DNA of 64,000 bases from Rachicladosporium sp. CCFEE 5018 (GCA_002077045.2 KZ111164.1:391107-455106), one strand, 5' to 3'. Shown: positions 40,110 to 50,744, counted from the first letter of the stretch. Notes: a model not told the origin generated them from the sequence alone. Numbers and translations: made by a program.

Positions 40110-41864
40110 TCAAGGGTCGACGAGGTGGTACCGTTGATGCGCCAACATAGCAAATTCAGGAAGGCGCAACCCACAGTCGCCGCATACTTCACTATCGTCT
40201 GCTTCACCGTCGTCCCACACGTCATCGACATTAGAGATGCTGACGGTCGACTCGACTTCGCGCACTGCATCAATGTCGTCGACCTCTTCTGCCGCATCCT
40301 CAATGATTCGAAAGTCCTTAAGGACATCCTCTTGTCGTCTGAACATGCCACTGATGTCCCTTCCATTCGCAGTCTTGCTCTCGCCACCTGTTTCTGCCAT
40401 GTTGGTGACAGCAAGGTTGACAAGACTAAGATTCCAGCCTGCTTTCTCGGGATGTAGCTTCCGGAACATTCCTGCGAGGGTATCTTTGACCAGCTTGTCG
40501 GCGAGCACATCAATGGTGTCAGTGAGAGAAAAGACAAATGTGGGCAGAGGCGCAGAGTGGGATATGCGTTTGAAAGAGCGTGGCCGGGTACCATCAGGGA
40601 GAAGCGCCTTACGTGGTCGAGTCGTCAGCCGTAATGTCTTAGCATGCGCAAGCCACTTCTTTGACGAAGGTGCAGCCGGGGCAGTCTTGTCTTCGTTCCA
40701 GTCGTCATCATCGCCAAGCAGATCAATTCGCATCCTCGTCAGCAGGCTTTTCGCGAGTCCGTCCAATTCCTTCAGTAGTTCAGGCATGGTATCCAGGCGT
40801 ATGTAGCTATCTTCGATGCTTATCTGCCTGGGGACTGCTCGCATCTGACTTACCTCTGTGTCATCGACGCCATGTAGCAGGCACCAGATCCTGTATCCGA
40901 TGCCGTGTGGCGAGCCCGGGCCAGCAAGCAGCTTTTCGAGCATCTCTGGTGTGACGTCCGGATTCTGACGCACATCGGCGACAGTGATCTTCTCCTTGGT
41001 GCAACCGTAGACTAACCCAGCGTCGAAGTCGGCTGGTCGTTGCAGAAGGTGATGGCGTATCTTTTGTGAGAGCTTGAAGCCGATGCCAGGTACTTTACCA
41101 ACGTCGTGCTCGCCGATGAATGCCTGTGAAGGTCCTTCGAGATCGCCGTGTCCGTCGGGCATCAGAACAGTCTGCCCCTTCGGCTTGTGGAGGTTGCCGA
41201 CCAGCTTTGACAGCACCTTATTGGTGGCAATGCCAACAGTGCACGTGTAACCTTTCTCCCTTTCGAGCTCATGGCGGATGTGCATCGTAAGATGACTACC
41301 AAGCCTCAGTCGCAAACTGATTTGATCGACATCTTGCTCACTCGGGAAGATGTAATCATCAGGATAGATATGGCCGGCCACACCACAAGCATCAAATCCG
41401 AATCCAGCAGTTGGATCGTCTTTTTGCATTTGAAAGAACGAATTGCCCAAGTCATGCACGTTCAAGATCTCCATGTTAAAGTCGATCAGATCCGTGACAT
41501 CCAACCACACCTCGTCGAAACCCAGTCGTTCAACTTTTCCATTCCAGCTGAACCCCTCGATGAACTTGTACAAGTCTTTGCTCGCGTCTCGAAACCTCGA
41601 GATGTCTTCTCCAAGCTCGATGATCACATCGGGGCATATTCGCCTGGCTTCTCGGATGAGCTGCAGCTTGTGTAAGCCACGACGGCGAGCCTCATAATTG
41701 CATGTCACGATTATCTGCTTCTGCTGGACGGCAAAGGGTAGCGATTTGAGATTCGGATTGGCTGCTTCGAACACGGCGGCGTAAAAGCAGTCATAGTCGA
41801 AGTGGATGATTATTCGGGTGTCTTTGCGAGGAGGTGCAGTGCGGATCGAGAGCGGCGGTGGCAT
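40110..41864 (-). CDS. DNA polymerase iota (Y-family translesion polymerase)
   Basis: Translesion DNA polymerase acting at damaged templates in the nucleus. Motif I is IIIHFDYDCFYAAVFE near residue 20, with the first catalytic Asp. The palm carries RLGFDEVWLDVTDL with the catalytic Asp-Glu. VGIATNKVLSKLVGNLHKPKG and VGKVPGIGFKL (helix-hairpin-helix) follow. The little-finger region ends near residue 480. The C-terminus carries a CxxC...HxxxH finger (CGDCGLRLPEFAMLAHQRYH) resembling a ubiquitin-binding UBZ. It is a single exon of 584 aa. The start is the ATG at 41864 (MPPPLSIRT). Yeast lacks this paralog, whereas many filamentous fungi keep it. Polymerase eta is the main alternative, but motif spacing and the DYDCFYAAV variant favour iota. 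Confidence 0.88.
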   Translation of the reverse strand: MPPPLSIRTAPPRKDTRIIIHFDYDCFYAAVFEAANPNLKSLPFAVQQKQIIVTCNYEARRRGLHKLQLIREARRICPDVIIELGEDISRFRDASKDLYKFIEGFSWNGKVERLGFDEVWLDVTDLIDFNMEILNVHDLGNSFFQMQKDDPTAGFGFDACGVAGHIYPDDYIFPSEQDVDQISLRLRLGSHLTMHIRHELEREKGYTCTVGIATNKVLSKLVGNLHKPKGQTVLMPDGHGDLEGPSQAFIGEHDVGKVPGIGFKLSQKIRHHLLQRPADFDAGLVYGCTKEKITVADVRQNPDVTPEMLEKLLAGPGSPHGIGYRIWCLLHGVDDTEVSQMRAVPRQISIEDSYIRLDTMPELLKELDGLAKSLLTRMRIDLLGDDDDWNEDKTAPAAPSSKKWLAHAKTLRLTTRPRKALLPDGTRPRSFKRISHSAPLPTFVFSLTDTIDVLADKLVKDTLAGMFRKLHPEKAGWNLSLVNLAVTNMAETGGESKTANGRDISGMFRRQEDVLKDFRIIEDAAEEVDDIDAVREVESTVSISNVDDVWDDGEADDSEVCGDCGLRLPEFAMLAHQRYHLVDP

Positions 41865-42725
41865 GCTACTCACATCTTTGGGCGATTTGGCAACAGCATA
41901 AGTCTTCGAAGGGGATCTCTATATATCTATACCACAACAAACGTAGGTCACGAGAGGCAGCCGCGTCTTGGAGCGCGATTGGCTTCACTTTAAACGCAAC
42001 TAAGCCTGATCGGGACGGACTTTACATCTGATCGTTCACACTGCGCCCGATGAATACATTTTTCGTGATGATGAAGTATGTCCACATCAAGAGTCTCACT
42101 GATGTGTCAGCAAATTCTTGTCACTGCAGTCACGTCAAAAGTAGCCTCATCTCGGCACTCGACTTCTCGAGCATACAACCGGAGTCTCTCCTGACACACA
42201 TCAATGGCACCCTGTATCACCCGAGCGCGACAGCATCTCCGACAGTACCCGAGCAGCCGATCGCCCGCACCGCTACGGCGCAGAATCTGGGGAAGCTCAA
42301 GTGCATGTGAGAATGATGAAATGTGAATATGTATCTTGACTTCGTCGAAAGGAACAACGACGCGCTCCGGACTGTATTGTCAGCGTGCGTCCAGACGGCA
42401 TCAGCAGCTGAGACTCGTTTTCAATCCTCGATCGTCGTCGGAGAGAGTCCATTCGTTACATAAATCTATCGAGCCTTTGCCTCGGCCCCTCCAAGCTTTG
42501 TGGACTGGCACTTTGGAGTCACGAGCCCAGAGCATATTCGATCGCGTTGTCCGACTACAACCCATTGACACACATATCGCTCGTCCTGTCACTTTGAATC
42601 TTACACGAATCGCATTGGCTTGATACTGGACTTGCGATACCACCCACACTGGCTTGGTAGCATTCGGGGCAGAGTTGACGGACCTACTTCCGCCCAGGCC
42701 CGAGGGGTCTTGAGAGGAGTGCAGT
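41865..42725. other. divergent promoter region
   Basis: About 860 bp between the polymerase iota and PDK-type kinase start codons. The short frames lack support; no repeat or RNA gene seen. Confidence 0.45.
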
Positions 42726-44215
42726 ATGAGTTGGAAGCAGACGGCCGAGTTGGCCAGTACGATCAAGCACTATGCCAACTTTCCTGCTACTGGAGTGTCG
42801 TTGCGACAGATGTATGTACCTGAAGGGCGTGGATGACCCTTGGGCCAGGACTGACATGTGACTAGGGTGCAATTTGGCAGTAATCCATCGACGGGTAGGA
42901 AAAGCCCTCGCGAGACTTGAGACGAGCAGCAGCTAATGTGTAATGCAGGAACGTTATTTCGAGCATCACAATTCCTCTCCGAAGAGCTTCCGATAAGATT
43001 AGCACACCGAGTGGAGGAATTGGGAGACCTGCCCGATGGATTAAATGAGATGCCCAGTATAAAGCGTGTGCAGGACTGGTATGCGCAATCATTCGAGGTC
43101 AGTCGAAATTGGGGTCTCAGGAGCGAGACGAGCACCCCACTGACATATACGTCAAGGAAATCACCACACTACCTCAGCCCTCTCTCACATCAGAAGTCAA
43201 AGAACGCCTCGCAAGACCAGCAAAGAGCAGCAAGCATTCGCGAATACTGACAGAAACGTCCGCAAATCCCAGTGTGAAGGCAGGGCAGTACGCGTCGCAA
43301 CCGAAATCATTGCAGGGAGGCAACGGCAATGGAGATCGACGAGTCGCGAACATGCGAAGATATTACAGCGCTGCAGACGACAATACTGGAGCATGGCCAC
43401 CGGAGCTGAACGATTTCAATACGAAGTTCTCGAGCACGCTGGATAAGATCAAGCGGAGACATGACTCAGTAGTGACGACGATGGCACAGGGTATACTCGA
43501 GTACAAACGAAAACGACAACGGATGCAGATCGATCACAATATACAGGCCTTCTTGGATAGGTTCTATATGAGCCGGATAGGCATACGAATGTTAATAGGA
43601 CAGCACATTGCTCTGACAGATCAACGATCACACAGCGACCCTAACTATGTCGGGATAATATGCACAAAGACGAACGTGCGAGATCTGGCGCAAGAAGCGA
43701 TCGAGAATGCAAGGTTCGTGTGCGAAGACCACTACGGACTATTCGATGCGCCCAAAGTACGCTTGATCTGCCCACCGGATCTGAACTTCATGTACGTTCC
43801 TGGACACTTGTCGCACATGCTCTTCGAGACGCTCAAGAACAGCCTGCGAGCTGTCGTGGAAACACATGGAGCGCACAAGGAGGACTTTCCGGTGACAAAT
43901 GTGATCGTGAGCGAAGGCAAGGAAGACATCACGATCAAGATCAGCGACGAAGGCGGCGGCATACCCCGGTCAAGCATACCTTTAGTCTGGACCTACATGT
44001 ACACGACTGTCGACCAAACGCCCAATCTGGACCCAGATTTCAACAAATCCGACTTCAAAGCGCCCATGGCTGGGTTCGGCTACGGCCTACCCATTAGTAG
44101 ACTTTACGCCCGCTACTTCGGCGGCGATCTCAAGCTCATCAGCATGGAAGGCTACGGCACAGACGTCTACCTCCATCTGAACAGACTCTCTTCGAGTTCG
44201 GAGCCGCTGCAGTGA
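42726..44215 (+). CDS. mitochondrial pyruvate/branched-chain dehydrogenase kinase (PDK family)
   Basis: GHKL-fold mitochondrial protein kinase that phosphorylates and inactivates the E1 subunit of the pyruvate (or branched-chain) dehydrogenase complex. It has four exons: 42726-42811, 42867-42895 (only 29 nt), 42949-43097 and 43157-44215. The introns are 42812-42866, 42896-42948 and 43098-43156 (the last with GTCAGT donor and CAAG acceptor). Joined, they read through SLRQMVQFGSNPSTGTLF, LPIRLAHRVEELGDLPDGLN and DWYAQSFEEITTLP, the family's N-terminal blocks. The ATP-site motifs are ETLKNSLRAVVE (N box), DEGGGIP (G1) and AGFGYGLPISRLYARY (G2). It is 440 aa. The start MSWKQTAELAS is typical. Fungi have two such kinases; which one this is cannot be settled. 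Confidence 0.93.
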
Positions 44216-44227
44216 CAACGACCAGTC

Positions 44228-44593
44228 ATGAGAGACGAATGGACGGACGGATCGCTTGCGCCTGCTGCTGCTCAGCCCGCGCTTCCCTCAGCAGTGGTGA
44301 CAGCAACAGCACGCGCAACGCAGGTTCCAACCCCGCGTCCGGCGTCTCAGGGATTGACGGGTAGTGGGAGATCCAGTAGCGGGAGACAGAGTGACTTGCA
44401 GAGTCTGACAATGGCTAGCAAGGCTATGAAGGGGTACAAGGGGAAGAGTGGGAAGGGAGCCATGGCAATGACAAGTCGTGAGGTCAGTGAACGGAGGCAG
44501 GTAGGCGATGCGGAGAGCTTGGTGAATCCGCCCGAACGGTCTGGGCAGGGGGAACCCTGGTGGAAGAATGTGGGTATGGAGGAGGGACTGTGA
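44228..44593 (+). CDS. small ORF just downstream of the PDK-type kinase, doubtful
   Basis: A 121-codon frame starting 12 nt after the kinase stop. It is Ala/Ser/Gly-rich with a basic Gly-Lys cluster (KAMKGYKGKSGKGAMA) and ends WWKNVGMEEGL. The distance is too short for its own promoter, so it may lie in the kinase 3' UTR. An alternative is that it is a C-terminal extension reached by another splice form. No known domain. Its length and the non-random Trp-rich end are the only support. Confidence 0.25.
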   Translation: MRDEWTDGSLAPAAAQPALPSAVVTATARATQVPTPRPASQGLTGSGRSSSGRQSDLQSLTMASKAMKGYKGKSGKGAMAMTSREVSERRQVGDAESLVNPPERSGQGEPWWKNVGMEEGL

Positions 44594-44691
44594 ATGAGGG
44601 ATGTGTACATGTACATATGGGCGGCGAAGTTATCACGCATGACGCCATGAGGCTCTGATATCGGTACGCTGTGAGTGTGACAAAGCACCTA

Positions 44692-46017
44692 TCACTTTGA
44701 CCCAACAGACTTCTTCCACTCCTGAGCTGCCAGCTCACGTACATCCTCAATAATTCCCGCCGGATCTTCGATCGCCGCGTAGTGCCCGCCATCGTTCCGC
44801 TCTGCAAAGTATCAGTAATCCGCTCTCACAATAGTCCATGCACATCACCCACCCTTATAATACACCAAATTCCCCGTCCTCTCCACCGCCCTCTTACTAC
44901 TCGGCTCCGTATCCCAATAGAAGCTCGTATACCCAAACGGGATCGTGATCCGATTCTTCGGCTCCATGGCAAAGCTCGCGAAATTCTCATGCCGTACGTT
45001 CTCATAGTAACACAGCATAGAAGGCATGATGCAATCGGTCAGGTAGTACAATGTGGCTGTGGTGAGGATCACTCGCGTCCAGTAGGGTTTCTTCTGGTTG
45101 TCGGGGCCGGCGGCTTCGTTGTACTTTTCTCCGACCCAGGTGAGGATCGCGAGGGGGTTGTCGTTGAAGCCGAAACCGATGGTGTGGGGCTTGATGGCTC
45201 GTCAGCAATGGGACGTGTGACAGTGTTGGGAATGGAAGGTGTACTCTGGTCCGCATGCACACTGCATATCCCATGTGCCACTCCAGCCAGTTGTCCACTC
45301 TCGCCTGCACATCCTTTTCCCTTTGCGTATACTCCACGCCCTCGGGCAACGGACTCGGCGCGAAATTGAAGTGCACCAACTTGCAGTTGTCAGTATACTT
45401 ACTCCCCATCTCCCTCCCGATCCAATGCGACCAGTCGCCGCCTTGCATCATGTACTCGCTGTACCCCAGCCGCTTCATCAACTGATCAAACACCCTCGCC
45501 GTGTCCTGCAGCGTCCAGCCACTACGTGGCGGCCAGTCCGAGAAGCAGAACCCTGGCAGACTCGGAACAACGACGTGGAATGCCGGATCACTGTCGGAGG
45601 AAGGGTTCGACAGTGGCGTCCAGACTTCTGAGAACTCCCAGAATGTGCCCGGCCAGCCATGGCACATGATCAATGGAATCGCATCGGCGCGCGAGGAGCG
45701 GGCGTGCACGAAGTGGATGTTCAGGTCTTCGATCTTGGTGTGGAAGTGCGGGACTGCGTTGATCTTATCTTGGACCTCATACCAGTCGTAGTCGTGCCAG
45801 GCGTTGAAGAGCGTTTCGGCCCACTCGTACGTCGGTCCTGAGAGGGTTAGTATTGGTCGTCGGAAGGCCGGGGCTAGGTAGGCTTGCCATATTTGTCTCC
45901 TGCGTCTGGGACGATGGGTTTGGGAGGGAGGCGAGTGTCTTTGAGCTTTCTCTTCAGGCGATCGATCTCTGCTTTTGGGATGTCTACTTTGAAAGGAATG
46001 ATTTCTGCTGAAGACAT
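44692..46017 (-). CDS. epoxide hydrolase (alpha/beta hydrolase, EHN type)
   Basis: Hydrolyses epoxides to diols. The N-terminal EHN segment (MSSAEIIPFKVDIPKAEIDR) precedes the alpha/beta-hydrolase core: oxyanion HGWPG, nucleophile motif GGDWSHW (Asp), and catalytic His in NDGGHYAAIE. It has four exons: 46017-45888, 45837-45245, 45189-44853 and 44801-44692. The introns are 45838-45887 (GC-AG type, GCAAGC with TACTAAC branch), 45190-45244 (GTACAC...ATCAAG) and 44802-44852 (GTGGGT...TGCAG). Joins give GDKYG-PTYEW, CMRTR-PHTIGFG and VYYKE-RNDGGHY, all matching family sequence. It is 389 aa. The preferred epoxide is unknown; fungal relatives act in detoxification or secondary metabolism. Confidence 0.9.
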
Positions 46018-46581
46018 GATGGTGGTTTGGGGTGGGGAGAACCGTGAGAAATGGAAGACTGGTGCCAGAAACTTTACCAGAAGCGCAAAAGACGGGACTT
46101 GTCATCTTTTACTTACTTTACCTGCCTACATGTATCATTGTCGAAGACAGATCTGTACCTGGGCGTGAAGCTCTAGATCAGCCATAACCCCTCACGTCAA
46201 CCGTTGCTCAAGGTTCCAGCTGCCCGTAATTAGGACCGTATGACAGCTTCCACGAATGAGGGGCTACAACACAGGCTTAGAGCTGCCCTTTGCGTCGTTC
46301 CGTGTCGTGAGATCTGATAGGCTTATGGGATTGTGCTCGTGAGTGTCATGGCATTTCAATGGCCTCTTGGAGTGGCGTCTAAGCACAGGCCACCACTATC
46401 AACCTCACTTCGTGAAAGGACGCCAAGACTAAGTATTCCTTTGATGACATCGTGTGCTCCAGCGATAAGCATATCCAGGCTGCTCTGCATGTCTCAGACA
46501 CAGGAAATGCTCCTATCAAGACAGCTGCGATAGTCGTCCGGTGCATTGCTACACCTGAGAGAGCATCGGTGGATTGCGCAA
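46018..46581. other. divergent promoter region
   Basis: A 564-bp stretch between the epoxide hydrolase and the RCC1-like gene. No gene seen. Confidence 0.45.
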
Positions 46582-47799
46582 ATGAAGCTTCTCGCTGCCG
46601 GGTCCAACAGTCATCACCAACTCAATGGCTCTGTAAACGATCTCCGAAGCTTTGAAGTGCTCGCCCCAGCGTCAGAGTCAGAGTCAGGTCCCGGGAACCT
46701 CGACATAGGCCTTTTATACGCCAGCTGGAGCACCACAACACTTCTTCACGCTACGCAGCTCATCAATTTCGGCCACCAGCCCTGGTCCGCCAAGAGCCCA
46801 CACACGACGCGTTCCCCAATTGGAGATCATAATGGCCTCATCGGGTATCTCGACAACGAAGGGCGGATATGGTGCCTTTACGCAGATCCTCGCAATCTCA
46901 GCGCTCGCCAACCACCACTAACCTTGGTTAACGACGACCCTGACGCGCCTCAAATTGGTCACTTCGCGTTGGCGAACAATGGTAAGGTTGCATTGTCGTT
47001 CAAACAAGCTCCAAATGGTCGACTAGCACATATAGTCGAGTTCGCGGGTCTAGACGCATTCAAGGGGTGGTACCTCGATCCGTCCGATCCGGCAAAGGCA
47101 CCAGAAGCGCATCATATGCTACCTGGGCAGCCAGTACAATTGATCGCCAACACAGCGACGTTTCTCCTCCTGATGGCAGATGGAGAAGTCTACAGCTGGG
47201 GTGATCCACGTTACCGAACCCTTGGCCGCAGTATCGTTGGAGACGCAATGCCGGCTGGCACACCGGGCGTCATCAATGCGCTTGGCGGCATGAAAGTCAG
47301 TAAGATCGCATGTGGAGGCTGGCTTGGCGCAGCATTATGCGACCAGGCACTGTATATCTGGGGATCGACACTGCCAAGCAAGGACAATGAGATCAAAGTG
47401 CTCACTGAACTCGGCCCCGACGAGTTGGAGCTCGTTGACTTTGGAGTCGAGTCGATAGACATCATCGATGTCTCTGTTGGCGACAATCACATTGCTACTG
47501 TATCCACGGACGGCCGGCTGTTCGTCATTGGCGACAATGCTTACGGGCAGCTTGGCATTGGTGAGCAGGTCTTCTCAGATGACTGGGTTGAAGTACCCTC
47601 TGTCGAGCATGCCCTCCGAGTGCAGTGTGGTCCACAAAGCACGTTCGTTTGGGTGAACGCGAACTATAATAGGATTTCTAGGAGGGCGGCTAGTGTCTTG
47701 GCTTCTCCAAAAAGTCCTAGGGTCTCTTGTGCTACTGTCGAGTACGCTGCGACGTCGTTTCTGCCACATACTTTGTCCATGAGAGACAGCATCGAATGA
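46582..47799 (+). CDS. RCC1-like beta-propeller protein
   Basis: A single exon of 405 aa. It has repeated RCC1 blades with the typical Gly-x-N/D pattern: MKLLAAGSNSHHQL at the start, then VYSWGDPRYRTLGR, ALYIWGSTLP and LFVIGDNAYGQLGIGEQ near the end. The middle blades are degenerate. RCC1-like proteins serve as exchange factors for small GTPases or as adaptors; this compact form resembles yeast Ats1-type or uncharacterised fungal propellers rather than nuclear RCC1, and no nuclear localisation signal is visible. The ATG at 46582 puts the first blade right at the N-terminus; an upstream in-frame ATG at 46546 is less likely. Confidence 0.82.
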   Translation: MKLLAAGSNSHHQLNGSVNDLRSFEVLAPASESESGPGNLDIGLLYASWSTTTLLHATQLINFGHQPWSAKSPHTTRSPIGDHNGLIGYLDNEGRIWCLYADPRNLSARQPPLTLVNDDPDAPQIGHFALANNGKVALSFKQAPNGRLAHIVEFAGLDAFKGWYLDPSDPAKAPEAHHMLPGQPVQLIANTATFLLLMADGEVYSWGDPRYRTLGRSIVGDAMPAGTPGVINALGGMKVSKIACGGWLGAALCDQALYIWGSTLPSKDNEIKVLTELGPDELELVDFGVESIDIIDVSVGDNHIATVSTDGRLFVIGDNAYGQLGIGEQVFSDDWVEVPSVEHALRVQCGPQSTFVWVNANYNRISRRAASVLASPKSPRVSCATVEYAATSFLPHTLSMRDSIE

Positions 47800-47920
47800 T
47801 TGTCGTGAGTGGCCCGGGCTGTGCCTCTCCACGGAGGTTCAAGTGGTGGCTCACGGCCGTGGTGCGGTCGATAAGTGCATGAGAAGCCCTTCGAACTTTC
47901 GAAAGAGCGTAGCTAGAGCT

Positions 47921-48841
47921 TCAGCTCAGTAGTCTGAAGAGCCCGAAGCTCACATTTACCGCAAATCCGGCAATCGTACACGCCTGCCGTCGTCCACTCC
48001 ATACGCCATCTTCTCGCGCAAGCCAGAACATCGCGCCCATGGGCCAGAAGAAGCCTGTGAAGGTCCCTCGGAGCAGATCGTCAAGCCCACCGACGTCTTC
48101 GGCTCCGGGACCACCGGCTGCTGCAGGAGCATTGGAAGTCTCCAGCCAGCGCTCTTCGAGCAGCAAGAGCTCCTGACCTTGCGGCATAGTATCGGGAGTA
48201 TGGGTATGAGATTGAATCGAGAGGAATTGGCTGCGTAGCGTTGCGACTTCTGCCGACGTAAAGCCTGCAGTGAGGAGGCGGTCGAAGCCGCGCGGAGCAA
48301 GGGTTGTAGAAGTAGCCTCGCTATCTACCAGCCTTTCGACTTTGCTCGCAGTCTGCGAAGTGCTCCCATCGGTTCCATTCCACGTCTGAATGTCCTCAGC
48401 TAGCTTTGCATCCGCCCTACCAGCCCCGTCTGCCTCCTCCGCGAGATCCCTCGCACTGAGCTCCTCGCCCACAGAGCAATGCACGTAGACCCTTGCCCTC
48501 TCTCCCTCCTCACCCTCCACCACATCCTCCCTCAAAGCCCGCTTACCCTTCTTCTTCTCGCTCCCCTCATCCGTCTCTCCTCGCCTCGGCGGCGGCGTGA
48601 TTCTGGCATGTAGACTCCTACCCAGTGCTTCCGTGTCAGGTACGACTTTGCCCGCGTGTATGAGACGTAGTCTGGCCGTGGCAGTTGGAGCGGGGACGTG
48701 AGACCGGATGGACTGCTTCAGCGATAGAGCTGAGGTAGTCGCTGGATGGGAGATTGGGAGGAGGAGGTCATGGTTTGAGGTCGAGAAGCGGATGATTACG
48801 TCCAGGCCTATCGTCGGGGGCCTGGGAGGAGAGTCGGCCAT
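47921..48841 (-). CDS. DSC3: DSC E3 ubiquitin ligase complex subunit 3
   Basis: A Golgi/endosome DSC ubiquitin ligase subunit with a ubiquitin-like N-terminal domain. In fungi this complex activates SREBP, needed for low-oxygen growth. The Ubl domain runs about residues 12-120 (VIIRFSTSNHDLLLPI, RLRLIHAGKVVPD, VYVHCSVGEELS) with an inserted Lys/Glu-rich loop. A conserved region PRGFDRLLTAGFTSAEVATL follows. Two C-terminal membrane segments come last (TFTGFFWPMGAMFWLA and TIAGFAVNVSFGLFRLL). It is a single exon of 306 aa. The start is the ATG at 48841 (MADSPPRPP). It converges with the RCC1-like gene, about 120 bp away. Confidence 0.88.
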   Translation of the reverse strand: MADSPPRPPTIGLDVIIRFSTSNHDLLLPISHPATTSALSLKQSIRSHVPAPTATARLRLIHAGKVVPDTEALGRSLHARITPPPRRGETDEGSEKKKGKRALREDVVEGEEGERARVYVHCSVGEELSARDLAEEADGAGRADAKLAEDIQTWNGTDGSTSQTASKVERLVDSEATSTTLAPRGFDRLLTAGFTSAEVATLRSQFLSIQSHTHTPDTMPQGQELLLLEERWLETSNAPAAAGGPGAEDVGGLDDLLRGTFTGFFWPMGAMFWLAREDGVWSGRRQACTIAGFAVNVSFGLFRLLS

Positions 48842-49304
48842 GATGGACTATACTTCTCGGGAACGAGTTGCTACTCGTGCTGGTTGGGAGCAGCAGGGCT
48901 ACTGGAATCGGTAGTTCCGGGTAGGAGCCATGGGCGTCGATGCCCGTGAGCTTGATTCGGGTACGTGAGCAGGCAGGTCGTATGATCACATTCTCGACGA
49001 TGCGAGGTCATATGGCTCTCATGCACGAATACTCATATGCATGCGATATAGCAACGTTCATCAAGACGCGTCGCGTGTACACGAGATGGCTGCATGGTAT
49101 CATTGCCGGCTATATGTAGAGTGCCAGAACGTCATCGTCCACGAGCGACCGAATAACGGAAGTGGGCATATATCCCGAGGTCACGTCCTTGGAGAGCGAT
49201 CATGATCGTGTACGAATCGTCTGGTCGTTAGCTACTCAAGCATTGCAACATCGGATCAATACACTAACTTCCAAAATTCCCACAGACCACACAGCAGCAG
49301 AATC
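48842..49304. other. divergent promoter region
   Basis: A 463-bp stretch between DSC3 and the Dabb-domain gene. No gene seen. Confidence 0.45.
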
Positions 49305-49813
49305 ATGACGATCATCCACATCGTGCTCTTTGAGTTCAAGTCCTCAGCGAGCGAGGCACAAGTCGCAGAGGTACATCCTGCCCTTCGCCCTGTGCCACTC
49401 ATCCAGTCCCCTAGATCTGACCCGTGCACAGATCTGCGACCGCATGGCCGGCCTCCCCTCAATCTGCGTGCACCCCACAACCCAGAAATCCTATATCACC
49501 TCCCACGGTGGCGGGAAGGACAACAGTCCTGAGAATCAAGCCGTAAGCCTCCCGTTCCCTTTCCGATTTCCTCTAGCGCCCCTACCAGTCTACCTCACCA
49601 TCGCTTTACCGCTGCTGGTCGGCAACTCGAGGGCTGCGTGCTGACCTTGGCGTGTAGGGTGGCTTCACGCACGGCTTCGTGTGCGAGTTCGAGAACCAGA
49701 AGGACCGGGACTACTACCTACATGAGGACCCGAAGCATGTGCAGTTTGTGAAGGATATCGGAGAGCATGTGGCGAATGTGAGGGTGATTGACTATGAGAA
49801 GGGAGTTTTCTGA
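49305..49813 (+). CDS. stress-responsive alpha/beta-barrel (Dabb) domain protein
   Basis: A small dimeric alpha/beta-barrel family protein. It has three exons: 49305-49370, 49432-49542 and 49658-49813. The introns are 49371-49431 (GTACAT...GCACAG) and 49543-49657 (GTAAGC...GTGTAG), both phase 0. The joined protein is 110 aa. It starts IIHIVLFEFKSSASEAQVAE, the typical His-containing first strand. FTHGFVCEFENQKDRDYYL and VRVIDYEKGVF complete the Dabb pattern. Members range from stress proteins to polyketide cyclases; no cluster of secondary-metabolite genes is nearby, so a general stress-type protein is most likely. Confidence 0.88.
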
Positions 49814-49918
49814 CTGAGTGGGAGGGGACCTAGCTCGAGGTTATAGGTAGTGTATCTGTATCGAACTGATCAGGGTTCCATGCTGGGGCGGGGTCCTTCG
49901 ATTCGTGAATGTAGGTGG

Positions 49919-50744
49919 CTATGAGATACTGAACGATTCGCCACAGCCGCATTGTTCCGCTGCGAAATATGTCAGTAATGATCTCCGAGGTTACATTATC
50001 CAAAGCATAGCAGCACTCACTTATATTCGGATTCCGAAACACAAACCTCGCACTTAGCTTATCCTCAACCCAGTCCATTTCACTCCCAATAATGCTGAAT
50101 AACGCCTTGCTATCAATCAGAACTTTCACACCATCCTGCTCCACACTCTCATCGAACGCTCCAGGCTTGTCCACATACTCCAAGTGATACGCCAACCCCG
50201 AGCAGCCGCGATTCTTGACGCCTACCCGTATGAGCTGTGACGTGGGCTGATCAAAGAGTTGGCGTAATTGCACGACGGCCGTAGGAGTGAGGTTTATCGG
50301 CGCTTTGCGGGCGCGGAGTTTGGACTTCTTCTTCGGAGGGGCTGTTGCCGGTGCTGGGACAGGCGTAGCTTCCTGCAGTACTGGCGATGGCGCAGGTCGA
50401 CTCTTCTGTGCCTCCTTCTCACTCTCACCATCCTGTCGCGCCCATGGCGACTTCGGCGGCCAAATCGTGCTCCCAAACCCTGTCTGCTCGCCTGCGATAC
50501 TCGTCTCCGGTACTCCTGCGTTTCGAGGTGGCGGCATGAGATTTGGGTCTAGAGATTGGGGTCTGTAGGCTGCGGACTCGGTCATGAGGGGGCGTTTTGA
50601 GGACTGCAGTCGTGGGCGGAAGGAGGAGAAGGGGCAGCGTTGCGATTTGAGACATTGGGCGCAGCGGCGTGTGGAGGAGGCGGGCTGCGTGGTGAAGCGG
50701 AAGATGGAGCTGACTGAGGGTTGGGCGGTGCGGAGGGAGGCCAT
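49919..50744 (-). CDS. ISA1: mitochondrial iron-sulfur cluster assembly protein Isa1
   Basis: An A-type scaffold/carrier of the mitochondrial Fe-S pathway, required for [4Fe-4S] proteins. An Arg/Ser-rich presequence (MASLRTAQPSVSSIFRF) and a Pro-rich linker precede the HesB fold: VKNRGCSGLAYHLEY gives the first conserved Cys. The last two Cys appear only after splicing intron 49960-50020 (GTGAGT...TCGCAG). It joins RNPNI to TEQCGCGESFSIS, the exact family ending. The exons are 50744-50021 and 49959-49919, 254 aa. Without splicing the frame runs on into unrelated sequence. It functionally fits SDHB in the same window, though the two are not neighbours. Confidence 0.94.

Noticed and set aside
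44782..45369. 195-codon plus-strand open frame
   Set aside because: Antisense to exons 2-4 of the epoxide hydrolase, with no supporting features.
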